A stretch of DNA of 64,000 nucleotides from the NCBI GenBank assembly GCA_030427485.1, contig JAUICG010000019.1, positions 43,246 through 107,245 of the forward strand, written 5' to 3'. The position numbers and the translations under genes were made by a program. The first letter of the stretch is position 1; each line of letters begins with the position of its first letter. Source of the DNA: Gammaproteobacteria bacterium (GTDB lineage: Bacteria; Pseudomonadota; Gammaproteobacteria; Pseudomonadales; Halieaceae). Below, one piece after another: positions 33,577-42,597 of the stretch. The notes under the pieces were generated by a model, which was not told the DNA's origin, searched no databases, and saw nothing but the letters and a program-made list of their open reading frames with translations.

Positions 33577-35349
33577 TCACACTCCCTGGGCCTGTAACCA
33601 CAACTCGAGCAGCCCTGCCTGCCACAGCATTGAGCCGCGCAGCGGAGTGATGTGATCGTGGGGCGCGTCGAGCAATGTTTGAATGTACCCGGGCCGGTAC
33701 AGCCCGCGCTTGCGCGCTGCATCGCTCAGCAGCGCATCGCGCACATAGTCCAGCAGGGATCCCTCCAGGTATTTCAAAGCGGGTACCGGGAAATAGCCCT
33801 TGGGACGGTCGATGACAGCGGCGGGGATGATCGAGCGGGCGGCTTCCTTCAGCACTTTCTTGCCGCCGTCGCCGAGCTTGTGGCGGGAGGGTATGCGCGC
33901 CGCGTACTCCACAAGCTGGTGATCGAGGAACGGCACCCTGGCTTCGAGACCCCAGGCCATGGTCATGTTGTCGACCCGTTTCACCGGGTCGTCGACCAGC
34001 ATGGTATTGATATCGATCCGCAGCGCCTTGTCCACCGGATCATCGGCACCGGCAGCGGCGAAATGATCGCGCACGAAGTCACCGGCGTGGTCGCCCACGG
34101 TGTAGGGTTCGTTGACCAGGCGGCAGTAGTCAGCGTGGTCGCGGTCGAAAAATGCGGTGCGATAGTCATCAAACGGGGACTCGCTGCCTACCATGGGCGG
34201 ATACCAGTGGTAGCCGCCAAATACCTCGTCGGCGCCCTGGCCACTCTGCACTGCCCGGCATTCCTTGGCGACCTCACGTGACAGCAGGTAAAAGCCGATG
34301 CAGTCGTGGCTGACCATCGGCTCGGACATCGCCGCAATCGCCGCCGGCAGTTCGCGCAGCAACTCGTCGGCGGGAACGTGGATCTGCCGGTGGCGAGTGC
34401 CGAATTCCGCGGCAACGATATCGGAGTATTCGAACTCGTTACCCTGCTCGTCGTTCACCGCCTCGAAGCCGACTGAGAACGTATGCAATCCGTCCGTGCC
34501 CGCTTCGGCCATCAGTCCAACCAGCAGGCTGGAGTCAATGCCGCCCGACAACAGGACGCCGACATTGACCGCCGCCAGCTGGCGCTTGCGAACCGCCAGC
34601 CGCAGTTCATCCAGCAAACCGTCGCGCCAGTCCTCGAAACTGCGTGTCTCTTCCTCCCGATCGCGCTCAAATGACAGCCGCCAGTAGCGGCGCTCCCGCA
34701 CACGCCCATCGGCCTCGACCATCATCGTGGTGGCAGGCGCCAACTTGCGCACGCCGTTGATGATCGTCCTGCCGGGCGGCACCACTGAATGAAAACTCAG
34801 GTAGAAATTGAGCGCCTGCGCATCGATCCCGGTGTCGATGTCGCCGCCGGCGAGCAGGGCGGGCAGACTCGACGCGAATCGCAGCCGTCGTGTGTCGCGA
34901 GTCAGATACAGCGGTTTGATGCCCAGCCGGTCCCTGGCCAGGAAGGTCCTGCCACTGTCGCGTTCCCAGATGGCGAACGCAAACATGCCCTCCAGCCGAT
35001 TGACGAACTCCTCGCCCCAGGCGTGGTAGGCCTTGAGAACGACCTCCGTATCGCCGTCCGAGTAAAACACATAACCGGACTGCTGCAACTCGCCGCGCAG
35101 TGCCGGGTAATTGTAAATGGCGCCGTTGAATACGATGCCCAGTCCCAGCTTCGGGTCAACCATCGGTTGCTGTGAGGCGGCCCCGAGATCCATGATGCGC
35201 AGGCGGCGGTGGCCGAATCCCCGGCTGCCCTGCACAAAGATACCCTGATCGTCCGGGCCGCGGGCTTTCATCCGGTCGTTGATCAGCTGCAAGCGCCCCG
35301 GGTCGACCGCCTGCTCATCAAATCGAAGTTCGCCACAAATGCCACACAC
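33577..35349 (-). CDS. asnO: N-acetylglutaminylglutamine amidotransferase
   Basis: A 590-residue asparagine-synthetase-like enzyme of the NAGGN type (TIGR03104). The N-terminal class II glutamine amidotransferase domain uses Cys2 (MCGICGE) and has RRLRIMDLG, FNGAIYNY and DGDTEV. The synthetase domain has the PP-loop LLSGGIDSSLL and later QGADEVFGGYH. It transfers glutamine amide nitrogen to N-acetylglutaminylglutamine, giving the compatible solute NAGGN. The start is a GTG with GAGGGGG upstream. It heads the operon asnO-ngg-M42-M42; an AT-rich stretch at 35370-35410 is the likely promoter. Confidence 0.94.
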   Translation of the reverse strand: MCGICGELRFDEQAVDPGRLQLINDRMKARGPDDQGIFVQGSRGFGHRRLRIMDLGAASQQPMVDPKLGLGIVFNGAIYNYPALRGELQQSGYVFYSDGDTEVVLKAYHAWGEEFVNRLEGMFAFAIWERDSGRTFLARDRLGIKPLYLTRDTRRLRFASSLPALLAGGDIDTGIDAQALNFYLSFHSVVPPGRTIINGVRKLAPATTMMVEADGRVRERRYWRLSFERDREEETRSFEDWRDGLLDELRLAVRKRQLAAVNVGVLLSGGIDSSLLVGLMAEAGTDGLHTFSVGFEAVNDEQGNEFEYSDIVAAEFGTRHRQIHVPADELLRELPAAIAAMSEPMVSHDCIGFYLLSREVAKECRAVQSGQGADEVFGGYHWYPPMVGSESPFDDYRTAFFDRDHADYCRLVNEPYTVGDHAGDFVRDHFAAAGADDPVDKALRIDINTMLVDDPVKRVDNMTMAWGLEARVPFLDHQLVEYAARIPSRHKLGDGGKKVLKEAARSIIPAAVIDRPKGYFPVPALKYLEGSLLDYVRDALLSDAARKRGLYRPGYIQTLLDAPHDHITPLRGSMLWQAGLLELWLQAQGV

Positions 35350-35443
35350 GGGTCAGGAAATCCCCCTCAGGAATAGAAAAAATACATAGAGCTGTATATA
35401 TTATTACAAATGCGTAGCAAAATCACATTGGAACAGTTGTAGG

Positions 35444-35622
35444 TAGTGCCTCAGTTTGAAATTTGGTGCGAGTCGAGAGCCTGGGAGGCAGAGTGGCGGT
35501 CGGGACCGTGTGGCGACAGGACGTCGCCACGCGAGCCTGCACATGGATGTGCGCTTTTTGGCGTGTCCCGACCGCCACTCTGCCTCCCAGGCTCGTGCAG
35601 TCAAGTTTCACTCTGAGGCACT
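35444..35622. repeat. Nested inverted-repeat element between asnO and marR
   Basis: Two perfect 30-base arms (35477-35506 and 35565-35594) extend outward imperfectly to about 35444 and 35622. Inside are two more hairpins: GTGGCGAC/GTCGCCAC (35510-35517, 35523-35530) and GCACAT/ATGTGC (35539-35544, 35547-35552). A degenerate part-copy of one arm lies at 35663-35694. The element may be a MITE- or REP-like mobile unit, or a long structured leader in this divergent promoter region. No coding similarity is seen. Confidence 0.85.
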
Positions 35623-35736
35623 CCCCAGTTTTGCGCAGTGGGGCAGAGTGCACGTTGTTGAAAGTCGAGAGTCTGCGTGGCGTTGTCGCAACCGGAAAAC
35701 CGGTCAGTACATCACGCTGCAACTGGGTCAACCGGT

Positions 35737-36210
35737 ATGAACGAACTTGAAGACCAAGTGCTGGTGGCCCTGCGGCGGATTATCCGCGCCACCGACCTTT
35801 ACTCCCGCGCGCTGGGCAAGGAAACCGGTCTCACGATCCCCCAACTGGTCGTTATCCGCGCGATCAGGGATATGAAAACACCCACCGTATCGGCCATAGC
35901 GCGGGCCGTGAGCCTCAGCCAGGCCACCGTCACCACGATTCTCAACCGGCTGGAAAAGAAAGAGCTGCTGTACCGGGAGCGCAGCCAGCAGGATCGACGG
36001 GCGGTAATCGTGCAGCTGACGGCTGCTGGCAGGGCCCTGTTGAAACACGCGCCTGAACCGTTGCAGTACAGTTTCACCAATCGCTTCAAGCAGCTCCCGA
36101 GCTGGGAACAGCATGGTATCGTGGCGTCACTGGAGCGGGTTGCCTCGATGATGGATGCTCAGGAACTGGATGCGGCGCCGATGCTGGCAATGGGTGAGGA
36201 GGTGCTTTGA
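35737..36210 (+). CDS. MarR-family transcriptional regulator
   Basis: A 157-residue protein from the Met at 35737. The winged-helix DNA-binding core is clear: GLTIPQLVVIRAIRD, VSAIARAVSLSQATVTTILNRLEKK for the recognition helix, and ERSQQDRRAVIVQLTAAG for the wing with the typical Asp-Arg-Arg. It is divergent from the NAGGN operon and placed as a candidate regulator of it, though osmotic control by this protein is not proven. The longer frame upstream runs into the inverted-repeat element and is unlikely to be coding. Confidence 0.85.
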   Translation: MNELEDQVLVALRRIIRATDLYSRALGKETGLTIPQLVVIRAIRDMKTPTVSAIARAVSLSQATVTTILNRLEKKELLYRERSQQDRRAVIVQLTAAGRALLKHAPEPLQYSFTNRFKQLPSWEQHGIVASLERVASMMDAQELDAAPMLAMGEEVL

Positions 36211-36290
36211 CGGCGGTGCCTTCGCTCAACGCTATCAGTGACCTCCGTTACCGCCGCGGCATCAAAGCCCCGCAAATCGAACGCGGCCGC

Positions 36291-36743
36291 TCATTGCCTG
36301 CCAATATCGCCGCAGAAGATATCGATACTGCGATCGGCCGGACTGGTTCGCACCAGCAGCGCATGAGGCGCGGCAGTTAAATCGCCAAACGCCACCGGCG
36401 CTTCCCTGGACAGCATCCAGCCCGTCGCCGTCGGCGTGGCCTGGGTCGTGCTGTTCATCGAGTAGACGGGCTCGGCCGACAACTGGCCGCAGGTGCCCGA
36501 GTAGATAAAGGTGTACAGCTGCAAGGGCCTGCTCACCCCGGCCGGCACGCCACTGATCTGGTAGGTGATCGCGGTGGCATTGCCGCGGTCAACCAGTGTT
36601 GCCTCGGCGATCGCGCCCGCATTCTGCGGACCGGCGTGCAGGCGTACAGTCAGTATCTCCTTGTCACCGCTGGTGCCAGCACAGGCGACCAACAGCCCTG
36701 CTGACGCCACTGCCGCCAGGCCGCTTTTTTTGAATGTCATCAT
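36291..36743 (-). CDS. Small lipoprotein of unknown function
   Basis: Starting at the Met at 36743 (GGAG upstream), the protein is about 150 residues with lipobox LLVAC and a beta-rich body. Two later cysteines (in the segments GTCGQL and DIFCGD) probably form a disulfide in the periplasm. I do not recognise a family; the pattern LHAGPQNAGAIAEATL...GVPAGVSRPLQLYTFIY somewhat resembles CHRD-like domains. It is a single gene between marR and the AraC gene. Confidence 0.6.
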   Translation of the reverse strand: MMTFKKSGLAAVASAGLLVACAGTSGDKEILTVRLHAGPQNAGAIAEATLVDRGNATAITYQISGVPAGVSRPLQLYTFIYSGTCGQLSAEPVYSMNSTTQATPTATGWMLSREAPVAFGDLTAAPHALLVRTSPADRSIDIFCGDIGRQ

Positions 36744-36929
36744 CCGCTCCTGTTCTATCGTTGACGGGAAGGTTGAGTTGACTTTGAACCCGGCCCCGCT
36801 CGGCATTGTCGAATGTAGCGCGGATCACGCCAGCCGCCTGTCTGGCGCAGGGTGGTCCTGGCACGGGTGGGTCGGGTTGAGATGCCATTGCCTGTGGATA
36901 GTGGAGCAGTACGGGAATCAATTCAACAC

Positions 36930-37754
36930 TTACTGTGCCGCAGTGCCCCTGGAAATGCCGCCCGCCTTGCCCTTGCGGTACGCCTGCGGCGAGACGCCCA
37001 TGAAGGCGCGAAACGCGCGCGAAAACGCCTGCTGGCTGCCGTAGCCGACGTATTCGGCGATCTCCCACACCGGCTTGCTGGTGTTGTCCAGTTCGCCCAC
37101 CGCGGCGTACATGCGCAGGCGCAGGCGGTAGTCTTCCCAGCTGATGCCCATCGCTTTCTGGAAGTTGCGGCGCAGCGAGCGCGGCGACATCGCGACCGCC
37201 TGGCTCACCTCGTCCAGGGTCACCGTGGGCAGGTGCGCCCGCGTGTACTGGAGCGCCGCATTGATGCGGCGGTTGTCGGTGGCCGGCAGCACCAGCTGCA
37301 CCTCGTCGCGTATCCACTCCCGGCACAGTAGCGCGAAGCTCAGGTAGAACGCCTCGCTGGTGGCGTCGGGCTCGCCGCTGAGCGGCCAGCGCATCGCGTA
37401 CATGATCATCTCGCGCATCAGGCTGTTGGCGGCAATCACCCTGAGCCCGCCGCCCGGCAGTTCGACCAGCCCGGGGCTGAGGAACACCGAGCCCGAGCGC
37501 ACGCGCTGTATCGCGGTGCGGTGCGGGGTGCCGGCGGGAATCCACGCGGCGAACTGGTAGGGCACCTTGTAGCGCGCGTCCTCGCTTTCCACTTCCACCG
37601 AGTGTTCGAAAGCGTAGATGACCTGGTGCAGGTCGTGGTAGTGCCACGGCGTCTCGATGTCCAGGTTTTCACTGTTGTAGGAACCCGCCGTCACCGCGCT
37701 GCCGGCGGGGCGCATGGGGCTGAAGTCGACCGTGTGTGACACAGGGCTCCTCAC
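36930..37754 (-). CDS. AraC-family transcriptional regulator (cupin plus HTH)
   Basis: The protein is 274 residues from a GTG at 37754; an ATG at 37716 is an alternative. The N-terminal half is a cupin sensor (TPWHYHDLHQVIY, PYQFAAWIPAGTPHR). The C-terminal 100 residues hold two HTH motifs (TLDEVSQAVAMSPRSLRRNF; the second in a region VWEIAEYVGYGSQQAFSRAF ending GVSPQAYRKG). It is divergent from the amidohydrolase gene, with about 107 bases between, so it probably regulates it and perhaps the P450 in response to a small ligand. Confidence 0.88.
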   Translation of the reverse strand: MRSPVSHTVDFSPMRPAGSAVTAGSYNSENLDIETPWHYHDLHQVIYAFEHSVEVESEDARYKVPYQFAAWIPAGTPHRTAIQRVRSGSVFLSPGLVELPGGGLRVIAANSLMREMIMYAMRWPLSGEPDATSEAFYLSFALLCREWIRDEVQLVLPATDNRRINAALQYTRAHLPTVTLDEVSQAVAMSPRSLRRNFQKAMGISWEDYRLRLRMYAAVGELDNTSKPVWEIAEYVGYGSQQAFSRAFRAFMGVSPQAYRKGKAGGISRGTAAQ

Positions 37755-37787
37755 ATCGAAAGTTGGCCGTTAAAGTCACTATATAGT

Positions 37788-37805
37788 CCTTTTGGACCAA
37801 AAAGG
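37788..37805. promoter_or_regulatory. Candidate operator palindrome
   Basis: The segment CCTTTTGGACCAAAAAGG in the AraC/amidohydrolase gap is an imperfect palindrome with 6-base arms; GTCC/GGAC also pair within it. Its place between divergent genes suggests the AraC protein's site. Nothing further supports this. Confidence 0.4.
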
Positions 37806-37861
37806 CCACACAACGCGCTGCTATAGTCTGGCCACATTCACTGTCGAGGAGGGCAATCCGC

Positions 37862-39127
37862 ATGGCAAACCAACAATCCGCAGAAATGAAAGACTCGGCC
37901 AAATCCTACTGGTCCGCCGAGGGCTACACCGCCGGCGGTGTGATCCGCGAAGTCGACTACGCCGCGCAGTCCGGCGGCCTGCACCCCAGCCTGGCCGGCA
38001 TCAGGATCGTCGATTGCGACACGCACTTCACTGAACCGCCGACGCTGTTCACCGACCACGCGCCGGCCTCGTTGAAGGCGAAAATGCCGGTGGTGAAACG
38101 CGTCGGCGGCAACGACCGCTGGTTCCTCGGCGACCGCGACTGCGGCACCCTCGGCGGCAATGTGATCCGTAAGGATAACAACAAGCTGCTGGGCCGCCTG
38201 GCGTTTCCCACCCTCGACGAGGGCCACCCGGGCGGGCACGAGATCGCGCCGCGCCTGCGGGCGATGGACGACATGGGCGTGTGGGCGCAGATCTGCTACC
38301 ACAACTCCGGCGTTACCCAGGCCGGCATGTTGATGACGCTCGGCGACGATGAACTGGCGCTGGGGATTATCCGCGCCTTCAACGACGCCGCCGCCGAGCG
38401 CCAGGAGCAGTCCGGCGAGCGCCTGTTCACAATGGCCCACCTGCCGATCTGGAACCGGCAGGCGCTGGAAGCGGAGGCGCGCCGCTGTATCGACATGGGC
38501 CTGAAAGGCTTCGTACTGCCGGACACGCCGGAACGGGTCGGCGTGCCGTCCTACATGCATGACTACTGGACGCCGTTCCTCGAGATGTGCGACGCCACCG
38601 GTACCCCGCTCAACTTCCATCTCAACGCCGCGATGGACCCCAACGCGCTGACCTGGGAGGGTTTCTCTTTCGAGCAGACGCTCTCGGTAGTGGCGACGAT
38701 GTTCTCCATCGGCAACGTGGCCACGCTGGGCAACTGGATGGTCAGCGGCCGCCTCGACCGTCACCCCCACCTGAAAATCGCGCTGGTCGAAAGCGGTATG
38801 GGCTGGGTACCCTTCGCGCTGGAGGCGCTGGAGCACCAGTTCAACGAAATGCTGCCGAGCAAGACCGACCTGCTGCACAAGCGCCCCTGGCAGTATTTTG
38901 CCGATCACTTCTGGGTGACCTACTGGTTCGAGTCCATCGCCCCGAAAACACAGCTGGAGACACTCGGCGTGAACAAGGTGCTGTTCGAAACCGACTTTCC
39001 GCACCCGACCTCGCTGTACCCCGGTGTGCAGGCGCATATCGTCGACACGCTGGGCGGGTACGACCGCGCGGTGCAGGAGCGGGTGTTGCAGCGTAACGCG
39101 GCGGAGTTGTACAAACTGCCGTTCTAG
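37862..39127 (+). CDS. Amidohydrolase-family (ACMSD-like) hydrolase/decarboxylase
   Basis: A 421-residue enzyme of the amidohydrolase-2 family, which includes ACMS decarboxylase, gamma-resorcylate decarboxylase and related lyases. The N-terminal metal motif is DCDTHFTEPP; a later His is in LNFHLNAAMD, and the terminal Asp in LFETDFPHPTS, with the active-site region GRLDRHPHLKIALVESG. A GAGGAGG ribosome site precedes the ATG. With the divergent AraC regulator and the P450 183 bases downstream, it may form a small catabolic unit for an aromatic or terpenoid compound. Confidence 0.8.
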   Translation: MANQQSAEMKDSAKSYWSAEGYTAGGVIREVDYAAQSGGLHPSLAGIRIVDCDTHFTEPPTLFTDHAPASLKAKMPVVKRVGGNDRWFLGDRDCGTLGGNVIRKDNNKLLGRLAFPTLDEGHPGGHEIAPRLRAMDDMGVWAQICYHNSGVTQAGMLMTLGDDELALGIIRAFNDAAAERQEQSGERLFTMAHLPIWNRQALEAEARRCIDMGLKGFVLPDTPERVGVPSYMHDYWTPFLEMCDATGTPLNFHLNAAMDPNALTWEGFSFEQTLSVVATMFSIGNVATLGNWMVSGRLDRHPHLKIALVESGMGWVPFALEALEHQFNEMLPSKTDLLHKRPWQYFADHFWVTYWFESIAPKTQLETLGVNKVLFETDFPHPTSLYPGVQAHIVDTLGGYDRAVQERVLQRNAAELYKLPF

Positions 39128-39310
39128 ACATCATGGCCCGCCTCCCAACAGGGCGGGGCTTGGTGTCTGGACGGGTTGCGATTCGTGTCGGCGGCCGGTG
39201 GTTGCGGCCGAAGCGGCCGTTGCCCTGCCGCAATCGGCGGGGCTATAGTGCCTCGCTGAGCACGGCATCAACCCATAGGGTGTCCGCACCGTCAGGCAGG
39301 AGGAACCGGA

Positions 39311-40555
39311 ATGGCTGAACTTGCATCCCTGGACGCGCTGAGCGACGCGGTGGTACAGGAACCGGCGGATTTCTACACCGCGCTGCGCCGCGACGCCCCC
39401 CTGTACCGTTTACCGAACGGGGTCTACGTGATCAGTCGTTTCGAGGACGTGCAGCGGGCGACGCTGGATACGGACACGTTTTCCTCCAACCTCGTCGCAA
39501 TCATCATGAGCGGCACGGGTCGCACAGAAGACGCGCAGCTACTGGAGATATCCGCCGGCGCGGAGCAACCCACCGATGTACTGGCCATCGCGGACCCGCC
39601 CCAGCACACCCGCCACCGCAGGGTCACCAACCGCGCCTTCACCCCGCGCCGGGTGGCCGCCATCGAGTCGCGCATTCGCGAGCTGGCCGGGTCCCTGGTG
39701 CACGGTTTTATCGAACGCGGCGACGGCGACTGGGTCGACGGGGTCGCGGTGCCCCTGCCGATGACCATCATCGTCGAACTGATGGGCCTGCCGGTGAAGG
39801 ATATCGGATACCTCAAGACCCTCTCCGATTCGGCGGTGGCGACGCTGAGCGGCGTAAATACCGAGGCGCAGATGGCGGAGCACTCGGCCCGGGTGCTGGA
39901 ACTGCTCCAGTACATGGGCGCGCGTTTCGACGAGGCGCTGCGCGCCCCCGGCGACAATGTGCTGGGTGACCTGGCGCGGGCCACGCGGGAGGAGGGCGAC
40001 TTTTTCACCCGCGAGGGCGTGGTCGGCATGCTCCTGCAATTGCTCACCGCGGGTAACGAGTCCACCAGCAGCCTGATCGGCAGCGCGATGTTGCTGCTGT
40101 TGCGCGACGACACGTTGCAGCGCCGGTTGCGGGATGACCCGGCGTTGGTGGAGGCGTTTATCGAGGAGACCCTGCGCCTGGAGTCGCCGTTCAAGGGTCA
40201 CTTCCGCATCACCCGCCGGGATACCGAGGTGGGCGGCCTGCCGCTGCCCGCCGGCAGCCGCGTGATGCTGCTGTGGGGCTGCGCCAACCGCGATGAAGAT
40301 GCCTTCGATGCGGCCGCGCGGGTCGACCTCTCACGCCAGCACCCGCGCAGGCACATGGCCTTCGGCTACGGCATCCACCAGTGCATCGGCGCGCCGCTGG
40401 CGCGCGCGGAGGCGCGCATCGCCATCGAGACCATCCTGGAGCAGAGCGCCTGGCTGCGTCTCGCGCCGGGCAACGATTTCAGTTATATCCCGAGCCTGCT
40501 GGTGCGGGGCCTGCGCGAGTTGCGCATTGCATGTGACCCCGTCGGGCCCGGGTAG
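39311..40555 (+). CDS. Cytochrome P450
   Basis: A 414-residue soluble bacterial P450. The I-helix oxygen motif is LLTAGNESTSS (Ala-Gly-x-Glu-Ser/Thr), the ExxR of the K-helix is in EETLRLESP, and the haem-thiolate Cys358 is in FGYGIHQCIGAPLAR. A strong AGGAGG site precedes the ATG. It would hydroxylate a hydrophobic substrate, such as a fatty acid, terpene or steroid, with ferredoxin partners encoded elsewhere. It is the last gene of the AraC-amidohydrolase-P450 group. Confidence 0.93.
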   Translation: MAELASLDALSDAVVQEPADFYTALRRDAPLYRLPNGVYVISRFEDVQRATLDTDTFSSNLVAIIMSGTGRTEDAQLLEISAGAEQPTDVLAIADPPQHTRHRRVTNRAFTPRRVAAIESRIRELAGSLVHGFIERGDGDWVDGVAVPLPMTIIVELMGLPVKDIGYLKTLSDSAVATLSGVNTEAQMAEHSARVLELLQYMGARFDEALRAPGDNVLGDLARATREEGDFFTREGVVGMLLQLLTAGNESTSSLIGSAMLLLLRDDTLQRRLRDDPALVEAFIEETLRLESPFKGHFRITRRDTEVGGLPLPAGSRVMLLWGCANRDEDAFDAAARVDLSRQHPRRHMAFGYGIHQCIGAPLARAEARIAIETILEQSAWLRLAPGNDFSYIPSLLVRGLRELRIACDPVGPG

Positions 40556-40568
40556 GCCGGCCCGCTCC

Positions 40569-41174
40569 TCACTCGCGCCCGACCAGCGTCTTCATCCAGT
40601 ACTGCATGGGCTTGTCCGTCTCCTCCGGCTGATCGATATCCTTCCAGCGAAAATGCGCACGCAGCGCCTGCGGCTGGTAGCCCCGCTTGCGCCACAGGCT
40701 CTCCAGCGTTTTGTAGCCTGCCGGTCGCAGCGGGTGGTCGACCGGGCGCTCCACCGCACAGAAGCAGCTGACCGCGAAACCGCCCAGCCGCGCGGCATGC
40801 GCTTCGCGCTCGTCGAAGAAACGCCAGCCCAGGCCCCTGCCGCGGTATTGGGGTAACAGCACCGACTCCGCGCAGTAGAACACCTCGTCGGGGTGATATC
40901 CTGCGGTCACCAGCGGTTGCTGGAACGCCTCGGTCTCGAACGCCATCGGAATCGCGGTTGATGCGCCGACCACCTGCGCCCCGTCCAGCGCCAGCACCAC
41001 CACCGACCGGTCGCAGTCGATGTACGTTTGCAGGTACCGCTCCTCGTACTCGGCGCTGCCGTCGTAGAGATACGGAAACTCGCGGAACACTGTTATGCGC
41101 AGCCGCGCCACATCGCCGATATAGTCGGCTACCGCGCGACCGCTGACGGTCTTCACCCGAAGCATTGCGCTCAT
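40569..41174 (-). CDS. GNAT-family acetyltransferase
   Basis: A 201-residue protein with the GNAT core: a strand-loop LPQYRGRGLGWRFFDERE (acetyl-CoA P-loop RGRGLG) and the preceding VVLALDGAQVVGAST. N-terminal residues fit the family (RITVFREFPYLYDG). It acetylates an unknown amine. It follows the SnoaL-like gene by 9 bases in one transcript. No export signal. Confidence 0.8.
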   Translation of the reverse strand: MSAMLRVKTVSGRAVADYIGDVARLRITVFREFPYLYDGSAEYEERYLQTYIDCDRSVVVLALDGAQVVGASTAIPMAFETEAFQQPLVTAGYHPDEVFYCAESVLLPQYRGRGLGWRFFDEREAHAARLGGFAVSCFCAVERPVDHPLRPAGYKTLESLWRKRGYQPQALRAHFRWKDIDQPEETDKPMQYWMKTLVGRE

Positions 41175-41183
41175 CTCACCGCC

Positions 41184-41591
41184 CTAGCCGGGAACCACCT
41201 GTGCGATCCAGTCCTGCAGATTGTAGTGGTTGCTGATTCGCGCCACCTTGCCGTTGCGCAGCTCGAAGAACGCGCCCGCCGGCAGCCGGTAGCGCTGGCC
41301 GTTCGCCGCGGGCAGGCCCTCGTCGGTATTCAGGTACTCGCCGTGCACGACAAACTCGGCCGCCGCCCGCGTGCCGTCCGCGCTGGTCATCACCACCAGG
41401 TCAGTGAGCTGCTCGCGGTAGTGGTGGTTCATCCGCCGCATGAACGCGGCAAACGCCTCGCGCCCCACTTCGCGACAGCCCTGGTTGATATCGTGCGCCA
41501 CGTCTTCCGCCAGCAGGCCGAGGAAGGCGTCCATGTCGCCCGCGTTGAACGCCGCGTAGTAGTCGCGGACCAGTTGTTCGCTGTTGCTCAT
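41184..41591 (-). CDS. SnoaL-like / NTF2-fold isomerase-type protein
   Basis: A 135-residue ketosteroid-isomerase-like protein: VRDYYAAFNAGDMDAFLGLL, VAHDINQGCREVGREAF, then a beta sheet with FFELRNGKVARISNHYNLQ. The pattern is the common SnoaL-like family in which Asp/His residues may act in an isomerase or cyclase. It leads the two-gene unit with the GNAT gene. Confidence 0.8.
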   Translation of the reverse strand: MSNSEQLVRDYYAAFNAGDMDAFLGLLAEDVAHDINQGCREVGREAFAAFMRRMNHHYREQLTDLVVMTSADGTRAAAEFVVHGEYLNTDEGLPAANGQRYRLPAGAFFELRNGKVARISNHYNLQDWIAQVVPG

Positions 41592-41669
41592 TCGTGATAC
41601 CCGGTTGCGGAAAACAGTCGGGCATTATCCACGGATTGCACAGGTGTTGAAATGGGCTGAACTCCGGTA

Positions 41670-42119
41670 TCACCGCACGAGGCGCGGATCAAACGGGTGC
41701 CGATGTACCGCAATAATCACCGCTGCCGAGGCAGCGGGGTGCCTGGGGTTCAGGAGGTAGTTGTAGCTGTGCGGGACAATGACCGAGGGTACTCTCAAAA
41801 CAGCACTGAAAAACCCCGTCAGCCACTTGTCGCCAAACGCTCGTGTCAAAGGGATATTGGCTCGCCAGTTGGAGGGAAGTGTCGACTCGTCCAGGCGGGA
41901 AATGCCCTTGCGGCCGTCGAACTCCACTTCCAGGAGCTGATACTGCTCGGGAACCTCCTCAGGTTCCATGTCGAAGTGCACCAGGATTTCCAGCATGGCG
42001 AGCGCCGGACTTTCGGCCAGGTAGACTACGGGGATACCCTTGTTGTGCCAGCGCGCGGCGGTCTTCAGGCCGCCACTGCCCTGCAGGTCAGCATAATTGC
42101 TGACGCGCCATAACTTCAC
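41670..42119 (-). CDS. RES-domain toxin of a RES/Xre toxin-antitoxin system
   Basis: A 149-residue protein from a GTG start, which overlaps the stop of the antitoxin by 4 bases. The RES family degrades or modifies NAD+ in growing cells. Family residues are visible: Arg in AARWHNKG (near 23), Tyr and Glu-Ser in VVYLAESPALAMLE (about 32-45). The C-terminal part (NYLLNPRHPAASAAVII) is also typical. The antitoxin gene lies first, as in other RES/Xre modules. Confidence 0.92.
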   Translation of the reverse strand: MKLWRVSNYADLQGSGGLKTAARWHNKGIPVVYLAESPALAMLEILVHFDMEPEEVPEQYQLLEVEFDGRKGISRLDESTLPSNWRANIPLTRAFGDKWLTGFFSAVLRVPSVIVPHSYNYLLNPRHPAASAAVIIAVHRHPFDPRLVR

Positions 42120-42583
42120 GCAAAGTAGCCGGAGTCAATCTGATTCAGGGTCTCCTCGACCAGTTGCGCGCCGGGTTCGTTTTGCATGATGGTCAGGGCG
42201 GAATGCCCGCCGAAACGGGCGCGGGATTTACGCAGCCACTGGGTGGCCTTGTCCTGGTTGCCGAACACCTCGAACGCCAGGGCAAGAATCCTGATTGCGC
42301 GCAGCCAACGTCCGGTTTCTTCCTGCGTCAGCAACTCCTTCCTGCTTTTGCGGTGTGCAAGCGTGCGGGGTTTGATGATCCAGTGGGACTCGGATGGGCT
42401 GAACCCGAACTGCTGGAGACTGTCCAGTAGCACGGGGTGAACACCTGACTGAATCAGGTGAATTTCGTCCAGCGTATCCTGGAGGTGAATACCCGTGATC
42501 TCGCTGATCCTGCGCATCGCGCGAACCAGTGCAGTCTCATAATTCCCGGGGCCGGGTTTGTATAGTTTCGCGGTGGCAGCCAT
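42116..42583 (-). CDS. Xre/MbcA/ParS-like antitoxin
   Basis: Taking the Met at 42583 (155 residues) leaves an upstream palindrome free; a longer TTG start overlaps that palindrome and is unlikely. The C-terminal half matches the DUF2384 antitoxin toxin-binding region (QEETGRWLRAIRILALAFEVFG, KATQWLRKSRARFGG). It neutralises the RES toxin and probably represses the pair. Confidence 0.9.
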   Translation of the reverse strand: MAATAKLYKPGPGNYETALVRAMRRISEITGIHLQDTLDEIHLIQSGVHPVLLDSLQQFGFSPSESHWIIKPRTLAHRKSRKELLTQEETGRWLRAIRILALAFEVFGNQDKATQWLRKSRARFGGHSALTIMQNEPGAQLVEETLNQIDSGYFA

Positions 42584-42597
42584 GGATGCTTTTCTCT

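Noticed and set aside
35456..35740. Short frames across the inverted repeat with similar peptides on both strands
   Set aside because: The similarity is caused by the inverted repeat itself, not by coding constraint.
37838..39037. Minus-strand 399-codon frame over the amidohydrolase
   Set aside because: The opposite strand has metal-binding motifs and a ribosome site; this frame has none.
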